The notes: a model not told the origin generated them from the sequence alone. Counted from the first letter of the stretch, positions 15,285 through 23,242 are shown. The stretch: DNA of 64,000 bases from SIG480 sp045636865 (GCA_045636865.1 JAZTYJ010000016.1:124001-188000), one strand, 5' to 3'. Numbers and translations are program-made.

Positions 15285-16205
15285 CTATTCCTCACTATCA
15301 AAGAATCCGGCTGTCGGGTCTGTTTCTGTCTGCGGCTCTGTATTTGCCTCGATTACCTCACCTGTTTCGGGATTTGCGATAATCGGCTCGGCATCGTATG
15401 AGTTATCCACATAATCCACAGAACCATCCTCATTGATTGCCGCCATATCCTTGTCAATGGCGGTCTGCATCTCGATTGACATAATACCCCACTTACTTAT
15501 AAGCTGACGGAGCATCGTCTTGTAAGCCATACCGTCAAAGTCCTTATACCAAAAAGACGAGTATTTCCACATATCAGCCTGCGGAATCTTACCCTCAAGC
15601 AAATCGCGGTATTTGTCCGCGCTGAAAGCCATGCTGTACTTGTCCGCGTGAGACATCATCTTTTCACGGCTCCAGTACATCGCCTTTTTGAATCCATTCT
15701 GATACTCAAACATTGCATAATAGCCGATTGTCGGAAGTGCTTCGCGCTCGGTATCATCCTCAACAAGGTTGACCGTGATTTCTTCGTTCAACGGGTCGAA
15801 CCTCTCAAGTTCACCCTCTTTGATTGCAAGGACATTGAGTTTCTTGTAATACCCGGAACGAATTGCAAGCTGAATATATCCCTTGTAGCCGAGCTGGAAC
15901 TGTGCGACCTTGCTTCCTCGCTTCTTATCGTTGAACGGAACAAGGTAATACTGACCGAGCTGCGGAGACGGTGAAAGCTTCAAGCTCTCGCCCAAGAGTG
16001 CAGCCGAAAGAATTGAGCTGTGCTCACACTCTGAAAGAGTCGGATTGACACTTACTGCGGAGATAACGGCTGAAATGAATCTCTGTCCGTCTTTACCTCC
16101 GACCATTGAATTGATGCGGTTCTTGATTGCATCTGATGTAAGGAATGCGCTGAATGTCTGCGGCTTGCCGCCGTTTCTGTTTGTCAATGAATTTGATACT
16201 CCCAT
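15285..16205 (-). CDS. recT: RecT-family single-strand annealing protein
   Basis: 306 residues. RecT hallmarks: FISAVISAVSVNPTLSECEH, SILSAALLGESLKLSPSP, GQYYLVPFNDKK and VAQFQLGYKGYIQLAIRSGY. The C-terminus is acidic with a run of Asp/Glu. With the YqaJ exonuclease and SSB it forms the phage recombination module that resects ends and anneals homologous strands. Confidence 0.95.
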   Translation of the reverse strand: MGVSNSLTNRNGGKPQTFSAFLTSDAIKNRINSMVGGKDGQRFISAVISAVSVNPTLSECEHSSILSAALLGESLKLSPSPQLGQYYLVPFNDKKRGSKVAQFQLGYKGYIQLAIRSGYYKKLNVLAIKEGELERFDPLNEEITVNLVEDDTEREALPTIGYYAMFEYQNGFKKAMYWSREKMMSHADKYSMAFSADKYRDLLEGKIPQADMWKYSSFWYKDFDGMAYKTMLRQLISKWGIMSIEMQTAIDKDMAAINEDGSVDYVDNSYDAEPIIANPETGEVIEANTEPQTETDPTAGFFDSEE

Positions 16206-16208
16206 AAT

Positions 16209-17075
16209 TTAAGGCCTCCCATATTTGATGTTGTTATTTTTCAAGAAGCTTTTCAAAGCCTCCAACTGACTTGCTGTCGCCCATACTCTGAAAGCAACGG
16301 TGTGTACTTCGGCATCCTCTGCCGGTGCTGTTGCGACCTGCGCTCCAAGCATTTCCCGAAATTCTGAAGGTGTGTATTGTTCTACCTCCTCATTTGGTAA
16401 ATCATTCGGTAAAGCTTTCGTCATTTTCGTCATTTCATACTTTGCAAGCTCGGCTCTGCGCTTCTCGATGCGCTCCTTTTCTGCAAGAGCCTCTGCAAGG
16501 TCGAAATCCTTGAGGAAAACACCCTTGACCTGCTCTGCGATGTCTGCATCCAGTCCGAGGGAATTGATAGAATCAAGCCCTGCAATGATGCGGTCAATCT
16601 TTCCCCCGAGCTCTTCCACCACGGCAGATGCCGAAGTCGAAATATTAAGCCATTTCGGATTGTGCAGTTTCTCATAAGGCACAAGCTCCGCAAGGTTGCC
16701 AATCATTGCGGCATAAACTTCCTTGATGTCGTTGAGCTTTTTATCCTTCTTGGCATTCTCGTAGGTCTTGACCTGTGCATCAATCTCCGAGCTCTGCTCT
16801 TTCACCATTGCAATAAGCTCTTTGGCCTGCTTCTCAAAAGCCTCATACGGCTCAAGGTATTTCGCTTTCATTTCCTTGCGCTTGCCGTCGATTGCATCTG
16901 CAAGCTTGTTGAGGCTCGCTCGGTCTTTCTTTGCATCACCTATCGTGGAATCGGTGTAAACCCTGCCCTTATAAGCTGCAAGACCGTCCTCAAGCCATTT
17001 CTTTACCTCGGCATAGTTCCACTCTATCGGAGGCAACGGCTCACCGTTTGTCGGTGTAAGAATCTGAATTTCCAT
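16209..17075 (-). CDS. DUF1351 protein
   Basis: 288 residues. The N-terminal half is a long helical region (KDRASLNKLADAIDGKRKEM, then EPYEAFEKQAKELIAMVKEQ) characteristic of DUF1351. The C-terminal 45 residues (VAFRVWATASQLEALKSFLK) form a small alpha/beta domain. DUF1351 genes regularly stand beside recT in Firmicutes phages, which suggests a role in recombination, but no activity is established. It is 3 bases ahead of recT. Confidence 0.8.
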   Translation of the reverse strand: MEIQILTPTNGEPLPPIEWNYAEVKKWLEDGLAAYKGRVYTDSTIGDAKKDRASLNKLADAIDGKRKEMKAKYLEPYEAFEKQAKELIAMVKEQSSEIDAQVKTYENAKKDKKLNDIKEVYAAMIGNLAELVPYEKLHNPKWLNISTSASAVVEELGGKIDRIIAGLDSINSLGLDADIAEQVKGVFLKDFDLAEALAEKERIEKRRAELAKYEMTKMTKALPNDLPNEEVEQYTPSEFREMLGAQVATAPAEDAEVHTVAFRVWATASQLEALKSFLKNNNIKYGRP

Positions 17076-17113
17076 TGTATTTTTCTCCTTTCGCGTGTAT
17101 CGCTGAATTTTCG

Positions 17114-17377
17114 TTAATTAAAGAATCCTTCAAAAGCACTCTCGTTCGGGATTGCGCTCTCTGTGATGTGGAGCAATCCCCCGAAGGTGTTCGGTACTTC
17201 ATCCGCAGGAACATCAACCCTGCTGACTCGCGCCTCTGAATCGCCATACCTTGTGGGAACTTTCACAATGTCGCCCACTTTGAGAGGCACATCTGCGATG
17301 TAGGTGTAATTCGTACCGCCGTAGCCTTCGCCGTAACGGTTCTTAAACTGCACCTGCACAATGTTTGTTGTCGGCAT
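17114..17377 (-). CDS. Small beta-rich phage protein of unknown function
   Basis: 87 residues. The segment YTYIADVPLKVGDIVKVPTR then YGDSEARVSRVDVP resembles a small beta-barrel of the PriA-N or SH3-like type. No certain family. It lies between YqaJ and DUF1351 genes and may be an accessory of the recombination module. Confidence 0.55.
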   Translation of the reverse strand: MPTTNIVQVQFKNRYGEGYGGTNYTYIADVPLKVGDIVKVPTRYGDSEARVSRVDVPADEVPNTFGGLLHITESAIPNESAFEGFFN

Positions 17378-17411
17378 CTTCTTTCCTCCTTTCGCGTGGT
17401 GTGTTGTCTTT

Positions 17412-18098
17412 CTATATCTCCGGAAGTATCAAGGGAGGCTCAACATCCTTCTCAATGTATTCCCTCCAAAACTTGACACCCTCGGTCTTGAGATATTCGA
17501 TGTCCTCCGCCTTCTCCTCCCGGTCGAATCGGTATGTCCTGCGCTCACTTCGGATGTCATCGTCTCCGTAGTCATATTTCAACTGTGCGTGAAGAACTGC
17601 GAAGTCAAACCCGCTTGCAATCATCTGCCAAAGGCACTGGCAATAATATTGGTCGGGGATGCACGGCTTGCCGTCTTTCCACCACTTCTCTTTTTGCATC
17701 GAGCGGACAATCGAGGTTGTCTTGATTTCGAGAACTCCCTTTTTGCCCGTTTTCAGCTCGGTCAATCTGCCGTCAAGTGTGGAAAGGATGAAAGGATGTT
17801 CCTCATTCCTCACGAGGTCGAATCTGCCGCGATATTCCGTCTTGTACTTGTCTGCATAGTCAAGGGCGAACAATCCACGAATCAAACTCTCTGCCGCGTG
17901 TCCGTACCTGACCGCCTCGCTGTCCGAAATATCGGGAGCTTTCACCCTGCCCGTTTTTCTCTTCCATAACTCTGTATTTGAGCACCACGGAGAAAGACCT
18001 ATAATCGCCGCCGCTTCACTTCCTCCGATGCCCCGCATCCTCGCTCGGTGCCATTCTTCCTCGGTTGTGATTGTCTGCGGTATAATCAGCTCGCTCAT
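17412..18098 (-). CDS. YqaJ-type phage exonuclease (lambda Exo family)
   Basis: 228 residues. The family motifs are present: GIGGSEAAAIIGLSPWCSN with the first acidic helix, ALDYADKYKTEYRGRFDLVR, the catalytic STLDGRLTELKTGKKGVLEI with a downstream EIKTT, and PDQYYCQCLWQMIASG. It degrades one strand from DNA ends to give substrate for RecT. The start overlaps the stop of the preceding Cys-rich gene by 4 bases. Confidence 0.9.
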   Translation of the reverse strand: MSELIIPQTITTEEEWHRARMRGIGGSEAAAIIGLSPWCSNTELWKRKTGRVKAPDISDSEAVRYGHAAESLIRGLFALDYADKYKTEYRGRFDLVRNEEHPFILSTLDGRLTELKTGKKGVLEIKTTSIVRSMQKEKWWKDGKPCIPDQYYCQCLWQMIASGFDFAVLHAQLKYDYGDDDIRSERRTYRFDREEKAEDIEYLKTEGVKFWREYIEKDVEPPLILPEI

Positions 18099-18295
18099 TC
18101 CGCATCTGCCTTTCGCAACTTCAAGAACAACTTTCCCTTTGAATTGACCGTCAAGCCATTTCCCTTGATTTCAGATTTGCGCCTTTTGTCCTCTTTCGGA
18201 CTCCAGCCGCAACAAGTGCATTCTCGACCTGCTAACGAGCAAAGAACACCTTTGTTATATCTGCAATGTTGTTCCTCTCCGCATTTACCTCTCAT
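18095..18295 (-). CDS. Small Cys-rich protein of unknown function
   Basis: 66 residues from the ATG at 18295 (GGAGGTGCTTAAT upstream). Six Cys lie in the first 35 residues (MRGKCGEEQHCRYNKGVLCS, then GRECTCCGW), which suggests a zinc or iron-sulfur site. The C-terminal half is basic. Family not recognised. Coupled to both neighbours by short overlaps. Confidence 0.55.
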   Translation of the reverse strand: MRGKCGEEQHCRYNKGVLCSLAGRECTCCGWSPKEDKRRKSEIKGNGLTVNSKGKLFLKLRKADAE

Positions 18296-18999
18296 ATTAA
18301 GCACCTCCATTTCTCCGCATTTTCCATAACTGACAATGCATATTCGCTTGCCGTTCCGTTATAGCTTCCCTTGTTGTAGGCGGTCAAAGCACCCTCGATG
18401 CATCCATAACGGTCTGTGAGCTCTCGCACAATCGCGCAAGCCGTTCTGAAATTGTCCTTCGGTACGAGTAAATCCGTTCCCCCGATTTCTATCATCGTAT
18501 CTCCCCACCACTTGAGCCACACTTGACAATAGCCGTATGCATTGCCATCATCGCCCATTGTGTTTCGGAAATTCGTCTCTCTTTCAACAAGTCCGAGCAT
18601 CATATGATAATCAACTCCGAACTCCTCCGAAGCCTCAAACAAAGCTCTCTGCTCTGCATATCCGAGCGGGATTTCTTCAGAATAAAAATCTGTATCGGGT
18701 TCGATTACAGTTTCCGTTGTCGGTGTTGCTTCAACCTCAACTTTCTCCGTGGCGGTTTCTTTCGGGGTAATTTCGGCAATTTCGGAGCTGATGCGGTAAA
18801 CTACCACCCCAAAACAAAAGACGGCTAAAACCATCAAAAGAATCGCCGAGAGCGATATTGCATTGATGCACTTTCGCTCCGCCTTGAGTTTTTGGAGCTC
18901 TGCCTCTTTATCCGCAAGAGTTATAATCGTTGATTGCATCCCGTCTCTCGTCGGATTGCCCTGCACACTTACGATGCGGTATCTTCCGTCTTTTCGCAT
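18292..18999 (-). CDS. Membrane-anchored lytic transglycosylase (SLT domain)
   Basis: 235 residues. A cytosolic charged head of about 45 residues is followed by one membrane span (AISLSAILLMVLAVFCFG), a Thr/Glu/Pro linker, and an SLT domain: EFGVDYHMMLGLVERETNFR with the catalytic Glu, GNAYGYCQVWLKWW, and GCIEGALTAYNKGSYNGT. It would cut peptidoglycan from outside the membrane. Its place among early recombination genes rather than in a lysis or tail module is odd. The start overlaps the upstream gene by 31 bases. Confidence 0.8.
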   Translation of the reverse strand: MRKDGRYRIVSVQGNPTRDGMQSTIITLADKEAELQKLKAERKCINAISLSAILLMVLAVFCFGVVVYRISSEIAEITPKETATEKVEVEATPTTETVIEPDTDFYSEEIPLGYAEQRALFEASEEFGVDYHMMLGLVERETNFRNTMGDDGNAYGYCQVWLKWWGDTMIEIGGTDLLVPKDNFRTACAIVRELTDRYGCIEGALTAYNKGSYNGTASEYALSVMENAEKWRCLI

Positions 19000-19220
19000 T
19001 GTATGTTCCTCACTTCCTCAATTAAATCCTCAAGCCTTACTCCCAAATACTGCGCCAATAAAGGCGGACTGATGAAGTAAGTCCATTTTGTACTCCCCGG
19101 CATCTGCATCGCCTCGCCTATCGGCAGAACTCCGCGCCTCATTCCTTCATAGACGAAAAGAACGGATTTCTGCATAATCTTTGCCGCCTCGGGAACGCTG
19201 ATTTTGACAAAGCCTCTCAT
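18969..19220 (-). CDS. HTH DNA-binding protein, excisionase-like
   Basis: 83 residues. ISVPEAAKIMQKSVLFVYEG then MRRGVLPIGEAMQ reads as a winged HTH of the excisionase or MerR-like kind; SPPLLAQYLGVRLEDL follows. It may help control early genes or excision. It overlaps both neighbours. Confidence 0.6.
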   Translation of the reverse strand: MRGFVKISVPEAAKIMQKSVLFVYEGMRRGVLPIGEAMQMPGSTKWTYFISPPLLAQYLGVRLEDLIEEVRNIQCEKTEDTAS

Positions 19221-19678
19221 TCTTTCCCTCCATCCTTCAAGTTCTTTGCAAATCTCTTTTTGGGAACCGTTGTAGCTGTCGTTGCCCTCGGTCTGCTCGG
19301 TCTACTCCACTTTCCTCCGCCTGCAATTCCTTCATCTTTCCATCCGCAAGCCTTCAATGATGTTCCCGATTCCGAGCAAAGAATGTATGTTATGATTTTT
19401 TCATAGCCCATTTCTTTTGCTACTCTTGCAGCTCGTGAATACAAGAAAGAACATACATCTTTTGTGCCGTCTGTGCATAATCTCACGACCTCAACTGTCT
19501 TGCCGTCATCAAGCATTCGTGATACCGGTCTGCCAACCTGCACGACACCGACCAACTTTCCACCCATCGAGGCTCCGATGCGGAATTTATCACGGTGTAC
19601 TGCATCGTGATGCCTGTGCAAATCTTGCACGAATTTGTTAGCCTCCGATAATTCCAAAGGCATCGCCTCAAGCTTCAT
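19217..19678 (-). CDS. XF1762 family, GNAT-like protein
   Basis: 153 residues. The pattern ELSEANKFVQDLHRHHDAVH, then RIGASMGGKLVGVVQVGRPV and VEVVRLCTDGTKDVCSFLYS with a terminal KACGWKDEGIAGGGKWSRPS is that of XF1762-type phage proteins, which look like GNAT acyltransferases. Substrate unknown. A basic tail of about 25 residues (RATTATTVPKKRFAKNLKDG) could bind nucleic acid. Confidence 0.7.
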   Translation of the reverse strand: MKLEAMPLELSEANKFVQDLHRHHDAVHRDKFRIGASMGGKLVGVVQVGRPVSRMLDDGKTVEVVRLCTDGTKDVCSFLYSRAARVAKEMGYEKIITYILCSESGTSLKACGWKDEGIAGGGKWSRPSRPRATTATTVPKKRFAKNLKDGGKE

Positions 19679-19723
19679 TAGCTTATATCTCCCTTCGCTT
19701 TGTGATTTTTTGCACTTACTTCT

Positions 19724-19921
19724 TTATGAAGAAACTGCATCTGCCGTCTGCGGCTCTCCATACCAAAAACGCTCAAAATCATCTTGACGGATGATGTAAT
19801 CGCGGCAATGCGGAGGCTTTCGCGCTTTCAGATAGCCTTTGCGTATCCATTTGCGGACAGTTTCTACATCTCTTTTGGTGATTTCCGCCAATTCTTTAAC
19901 CGTGTAATTGTTTACTTTCAC
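19724..19921 (-). CDS. Excisionase-like HTH protein, first gene of the early operon
   Basis: 65 residues from a GTG with AAGGTGGTG upstream. NYTVKELAEITKRDVETVRK then WIRKGYLKARKPPHCRDYII is a helix-turn-helix 17/excisionase-type winged domain. As the first leftward gene facing the CI-type repressor, it could act as a Cro-like or Xis protein. Confidence 0.7.
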   Translation of the reverse strand: MKVNNYTVKELAEITKRDVETVRKWIRKGYLKARKPPHCRDYIIRQDDFERFWYGEPQTADAVSS

Positions 19922-20019
19922 TAATTTTCACCACCTTATATGTTTTTATGTTGCTTTTCATATCTTTTAGTGATATTATTGTTTTGCGAGAACTTAATAC
20001 ACACGATACGAAAGCAGGC

Positions 20020-20129
20020 TCACTATTTTGTTTTCACATTTTTTAGTGAGTTCTTATCACGTTTGTCATTTTATCACATCATTATGTGAAAATCAACACC
20101 AATTTATATGTTTTTCACTGTTTTCAGTG
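20020..20129. promoter_or_regulatory. Operator/promoter region of the lysogeny switch
   Basis: Three inverted repeats are packed in the space between the divergent early and repressor genes: TCACTA/TAGTGA (20020-20025 and 20046-20051), TCACAT-CATT-ATGTGA (20076-20091) and CACTG-TTTT-CAGTG (20116-20129). Minus-strand TTGATT and TAAAAT boxes 17 bases apart lie within them, so a bound repressor would block the leftward operon. Confidence 0.6.
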
Positions 20130-20167
20130 TCTTTCGTATACGTGCACAAAAAGACGGAGGTATAATT

Positions 20168-20494
20168 GTGCAATTTTCACAAACGTTCAAAAAGCTGTGT
20201 AAAAGCAAAGGCGTTTCCCAAAAGCAAGCACTGGAAGATATGAAAATGAACAGAAATGCAGTTCAACCGTGGTCGCGTGGAATGCCCGGAGCTGATGCAC
20301 TTCAGAAAATCGCTGAATACTTCGGTGTATCGATGGATTCTTTACTTGGCAGAGAACAAAAAAATCCCGCTACCGAAATTGGTAACGGGATTTCAGAAAA
20401 GAAAGCTGAACTTGTAAAAAGGGTTATGCAGATGTCTGATGCGGAACTTGAGAGGCTTGACCTTCTTCTTCAGATTGTTGAAGCAAAGAAATAA
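20168..20494 (+). CDS. CI-type HTH repressor
   Basis: 108 residues from the GTG at 20168, chosen because GACGGAGG stands just upstream. HTH_3 domain: FSQTFKKLCKSKGVSQKQAL, MNRNAVQPWSRGMPGADALQ and KIAEYFGVSMDSLLG. The C-terminal 40 residues form a helical tail (KAELVKRVMQMSDAELERLD), likely for dimerisation. It lacks a peptidase domain, so it would not self-cleave in an SOS response. Divergent from the early operon, it should be the lysogeny repressor. Confidence 0.8.
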   Translation: MQFSQTFKKLCKSKGVSQKQALEDMKMNRNAVQPWSRGMPGADALQKIAEYFGVSMDSLLGREQKNPATEIGNGISEKKAELVKRVMQMSDAELERLDLLLQIVEAKK

Positions 20495-20552
20495 GCATCT
20501 CGACTTGTTCCTCACTCAATGCGAGGATTCTTTCTATGATGGGTTCGCGCAT
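20424..20552 (-). CDS. 42-residue ORF convergent with the repressor gene
   Basis: It starts at the ATG 20552-20550 with AAAGGAGGACAACAAC upstream, an excellent ribosome site. The product begins MREPIIERILALSEEQVEML and ends QVPHQTSA. Its last 71 bases lie antisense to the repressor's 3' end. The helix resembles the repressor's own C-terminal helix (KRVMQMSDAELERLDLLLQ). No promoter is certain. It may be a small regulator; confidence is moderate because it is short. Confidence 0.45.
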   Translation of the reverse strand: MREPIIERILALSEEQVEMLISLLQQSEEEGQASQVPHQTSA

Positions 20553-20671
20553 GTTGTTGTCCTCCTTTGTTTAACGGGGCAAATTTAGTTTATCAAATGT
20601 GTTTTATTTTTGACAACGGTTTCACACCTGCCAAATGATGTCATCATTGTACTGGCTTTACATACGAAAGT

Positions 20672-20766
20672 ACAGATGTAAATCGCTCCACGAGGGATGC
20701 AAATCGTTTCCGAGCAAAGTCCAAATCATTTTAAAACAAAGACCGAATTATTCAAAATGCAAGCAA
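20672..20766 (+). repeat. Four degenerate repeats phased at 21-22 bp
   Basis: AAATCG at 20680, AAATCG at 20701, AAATCA at 20723 and GAATTA at 20745 recur with 21-22 base spacing, each preceded by a G-rich/C-rich half such as GATGC. The spacing equals two helical turns, so a protein could bind all copies on one face. They lie just upstream of the 20819 gene, whose ribosome site is AAAGGAGGATAAAC. Confidence 0.4.
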
Positions 20767-20818
20767 TACCAACAAAAAACAAGGTTCATATCAATTTTAC
20801 ACGAAAGGAGGATAAACA

Positions 20819-21379
20819 ATGCCTGCTGAACTTATAGCGAATTATATTAACACAAAAAAAGAAGAACTTGGCTTGACCAACAAAGGTGTATCCGATGCAA
20901 CAGACAACCTCGTTCCCGAATCCACTATAAAAAATCTTTGCACGAAGAAAACGGATAATCCGGGCATCATTACACTTATGCGCATTATGGATGCCGTCGG
21001 CGGTTCTTTTGATGAAATGCTCCACCCTGAAAAGTCGAAAGATGAACTCAAAGAAGCTGCTGTTTTCGCACAAAAAGACCTGTACGAGTATCAGCTTGCC
21101 GCGATGAAAGAAACAAGCGAAGCTCATATCTCCAATATCCGAGCACACTATGAGCAACATATTGCCGAGAAGAACGCATCTTTTGAGAAAATAGAGGCGC
21201 ACTATGAAAAGCGTCTTGCAGACAAGCGAGAAGTAATCGCTGCAACGGAAGCACATCTTGCGACCGTGGAAAAAGAAAAGAAATGGTTTCGCCTCGGATT
21301 CATAATAAGCATCGTAGTGTTCGCCGCTCTCTGCATTGCAGAACTGGCGAATCCAACAATAGGTTGGATAACATGGTGA
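20819..21379 (+). CDS. HTH-coiled coil-transmembrane protein
   Basis: 186 residues. An N-terminal XRE-type HTH (LGLTNKGVSDATDNLVPEST, LMRIMDAVGGSFDEMLHPEK) is followed by a long coiled coil (about residues 75-155, for example RAHYEQHIAEKNASFEKIEA) and one C-terminal membrane span (GFIISIVVFAALCIAEL). It is therefore a membrane-tethered DNA-binding protein. It sits between repressor and integrase genes in the part of the phage expressed in the lysogen, and could sense membrane events or infection; that is inference. Confidence 0.75.
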   Translation: MPAELIANYINTKKEELGLTNKGVSDATDNLVPESTIKNLCTKKTDNPGIITLMRIMDAVGGSFDEMLHPEKSKDELKEAAVFAQKDLYEYQLAAMKETSEAHISNIRAHYEQHIAEKNASFEKIEAHYEKRLADKREVIAATEAHLATVEKEKKWFRLGFIISIVVFAALCIAELANPTIGWITW

Positions 21380-21487
21380 TGCTGAAGATTATACATCAAG
21401 CGAACCGAGAAACAAGTCGAAACATAGCACAAACAAGAAAGAAAAGTCAAAAGAAGAAAGGAATTGAAAAATTATAAGGTGATTTGT

Positions 21488-22000
21488 ATGTTAAAGAGTA
21501 AGAAAGGTATTATCATAATCGGAATAGTCGCAATCATCATTATTCTCGCCATAATCGGCGCGATGACATCAAACAACGATGCAGAAACCGTTGAGGAGCG
21601 CCTGACAATTACGGCCTCAAACCTGAACGAACTATATGAGGAAATGTGCGAAGCAGTAAGCAACATGGAGCCGAACTCCTCTGCTCGTGTGGATGCAATC
21701 GCAGAATTTGCAAAAGAAGCTGCAACATATCCGCCAACTGCAGGAAACAAAGACATCGGCAACGAAGCAGCCTCGCTCATCATTAAAAACTATCCGAATT
21801 ATTTTGAATCGGTTGAATTGATGGAAAAACTTATGCTTTGCGGATTATATCTTGAGAACAATTATTTCGGTAAAGATGTATCGGATTGCGGAGAAGATGT
21901 CGCGCAAGCGGTCAAATATGTCTATTGCGGAATTGAAACACCCGACAGCGAATCAACAAAAGCGAACCTTCAGCAAGTCGCAGAACTCATCAAGAAATAA
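21488..22000 (+). CDS. Single-span membrane protein of unknown function
   Basis: 170 residues from the ATG at 21488 (AAGGTGATT upstream; an upstream in-frame start is less likely). A strongly hydrophobic N-terminal span (IIIIGIVAIIIILAIIGAM) is followed by a soluble helical domain (ETVEERLTITASNLNELYEE, then IAEFAKEAATYPPT and YVYCGIETPDSESTK). Family not recognised. It lies in the lysogeny cassette, where superinfection-exclusion or other lysogen-benefit genes are common. Confidence 0.6.
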   Translation: MLKSKKGIIIIGIVAIIIILAIIGAMTSNNDAETVEERLTITASNLNELYEEMCEAVSNMEPNSSARVDAIAEFAKEAATYPPTAGNKDIGNEAASLIIKNYPNYFESVELMEKLMLCGLYLENNYFGKDVSDCGEDVAQAVKYVYCGIETPDSESTKANLQQVAELIKK

Positions 22001-22010
22001 GCAGAAATAA

Positions 22011-22048
22011 AAAAAGCCCCCGAGGTGCGGCAAACACCGTCGGGAGCC
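22011..22048 (-). terminator. Hairpin with U-run on the minus strand
   Basis: CCCGAGGTG pairs with CACCGTCGGG; read on the minus strand it is followed by GGGGGCTTTTTTT. It faces leftward, so it would stop antisense transcripts coming from the integrase side before they enter the lysogeny cassette. Confidence 0.5.
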
Positions 22049-22129
22049 GTGCAAAAAAACTATACCACGCGAATGGAGAAGCTCTTTTTGCGTCTCCAAT
22101 TATAACACGCACAAAGGAGAAATGTCAAG

Positions 22130-23242
22130 ATGGACAACACGAACAGAACAGCAAGGAAGAAAAGAAAGAAACAAATGAGGTTGCCGAACGGCCTCGGAAG
22201 TGTGCATCTGATAGGCGATGCAAAGAGCCGTCGCAAACCGTGGAGAGCTCGCGTTCCCTCTCATATCGAGTTTGACGAAATCAACGGAACCGCAAAACAG
22301 AAATACATCACTATCGGGTATTATGCAACCCAAGCAGAAGGAATGGCAGCTCTGTTCGAGTATCAAAAGAATCCGTACACCCTTGAAGCATCAACCTGCT
22401 CCTTTGCAGATGTGTTCGAGATGTGGAAAGCAAAGAAATACCCTGAAATTTCTGCATCAGGTCAAAAGGGATACAATGCCGCGTTCAAAAGCTCAAGCGC
22501 TTTGCATAATATGAAAATGCGAGACATCCGCACCCTGCATCTTGAGAACGTAATGCAGAATCTGACGGGAGGTCATCAAAAGCAAGCCGTCATCAAAATA
22601 ATGTGGGGACAGATGTTCAAGTATGCAATCGAGCACGATATTGTACAGAAGAACTATGCCGAATTTGTTAAGACAAAGGACAAGGACGAAGGAACGACAC
22701 GAACCGCAATACCTCCCGAAGCCATCAACAAAGTTTGGCAAGCTATTGACGAAGGGAACGAAGATGCCGAAATTGTTATGATGTACATCTATACCGGATT
22801 TAGGCTTTCGGAGTTGTTGGAAATCCCTATTAAGGATATAGACCTCGATGCAAGAATCATTGTCGGAGGTATGAAAACGGCCGCAGGTAAAAACCGCCGT
22901 GTGCCGATTCATAAATGCATACTGCCTTTCATTGAAAAACGAATGAAACAAAACAAAGAATTTCTCATCGAGGGTAAAGGGAAATATGCAAATCAACCTC
23001 TTAAAAGTCACCATTTGGTAAAACGACATTGGGATAAGATTATGCCAAAGCTTGGACTTGCAGAATACACTCCTCACTATGCTCGACATACTTGCGCGAC
23101 GATGTTGAGAACGGCAGGCATCGAGGAAGATTTGAGAAAGCTCATCCTCGGTCATAGTAGAAACGATATAACAGACCGATACACTCACGTTCCCGATTCA
23201 ATGCTGATTGAGGCAATAGATAAGGTACAAGGTAGAGAATAG
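22130..23242 (+). CDS. Phage tyrosine integrase
   Basis: 370 residues with AAAGGAGAAATGTCAAG upstream. The N-terminal 130 residues are arm-binding and core-binding domains (RARVPSHIEFDEI, then SFADVFEMWKAKKYPEISAS). The catalytic set is complete: Arg in YTGFRLSELLEIP, the HYARHTC box with H-x-x-R, His in LGHSRND and Tyr in TDRYTHVPDSM. It catalyses insertion and excision of the phage and marks the right end of the element. It points toward the tRNA-Val side. Confidence 0.95.
   Translation: MDNTNRTARKKRKKQMRLPNGLGSVHLIGDAKSRRKPWRARVPSHIEFDEINGTAKQKYITIGYYATQAEGMAALFEYQKNPYTLEASTCSFADVFEMWKAKKYPEISASGQKGYNAAFKSSSALHNMKMRDIRTLHLENVMQNLTGGHQKQAVIKIMWGQMFKYAIEHDIVQKNYAEFVKTKDKDEGTTRTAIPPEAINKVWQAIDEGNEDAEIVMMYIYTGFRLSELLEIPIKDIDLDARIIVGGMKTAAGKNRRVPIHKCILPFIEKRMKQNKEFLIEGKGKYANQPLKSHHLVKRHWDKIMPKLGLAEYTPHYARHTCATMLRTAGIEEDLRKLILGHSRNDITDRYTHVPDSMLIEAIDKVQGRE

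Noticed and set aside
18969..19220. MerR regulator with effector domain
   Set aside because: At 83 residues it has only the HTH and a short tail, so excisionase-like is the better description.
22493..23188. A 231-codon open frame on the minus strand
   Set aside because: It is fully inside the integrase gene on the other strand, whose catalytic motifs are complete; no ribosome site.
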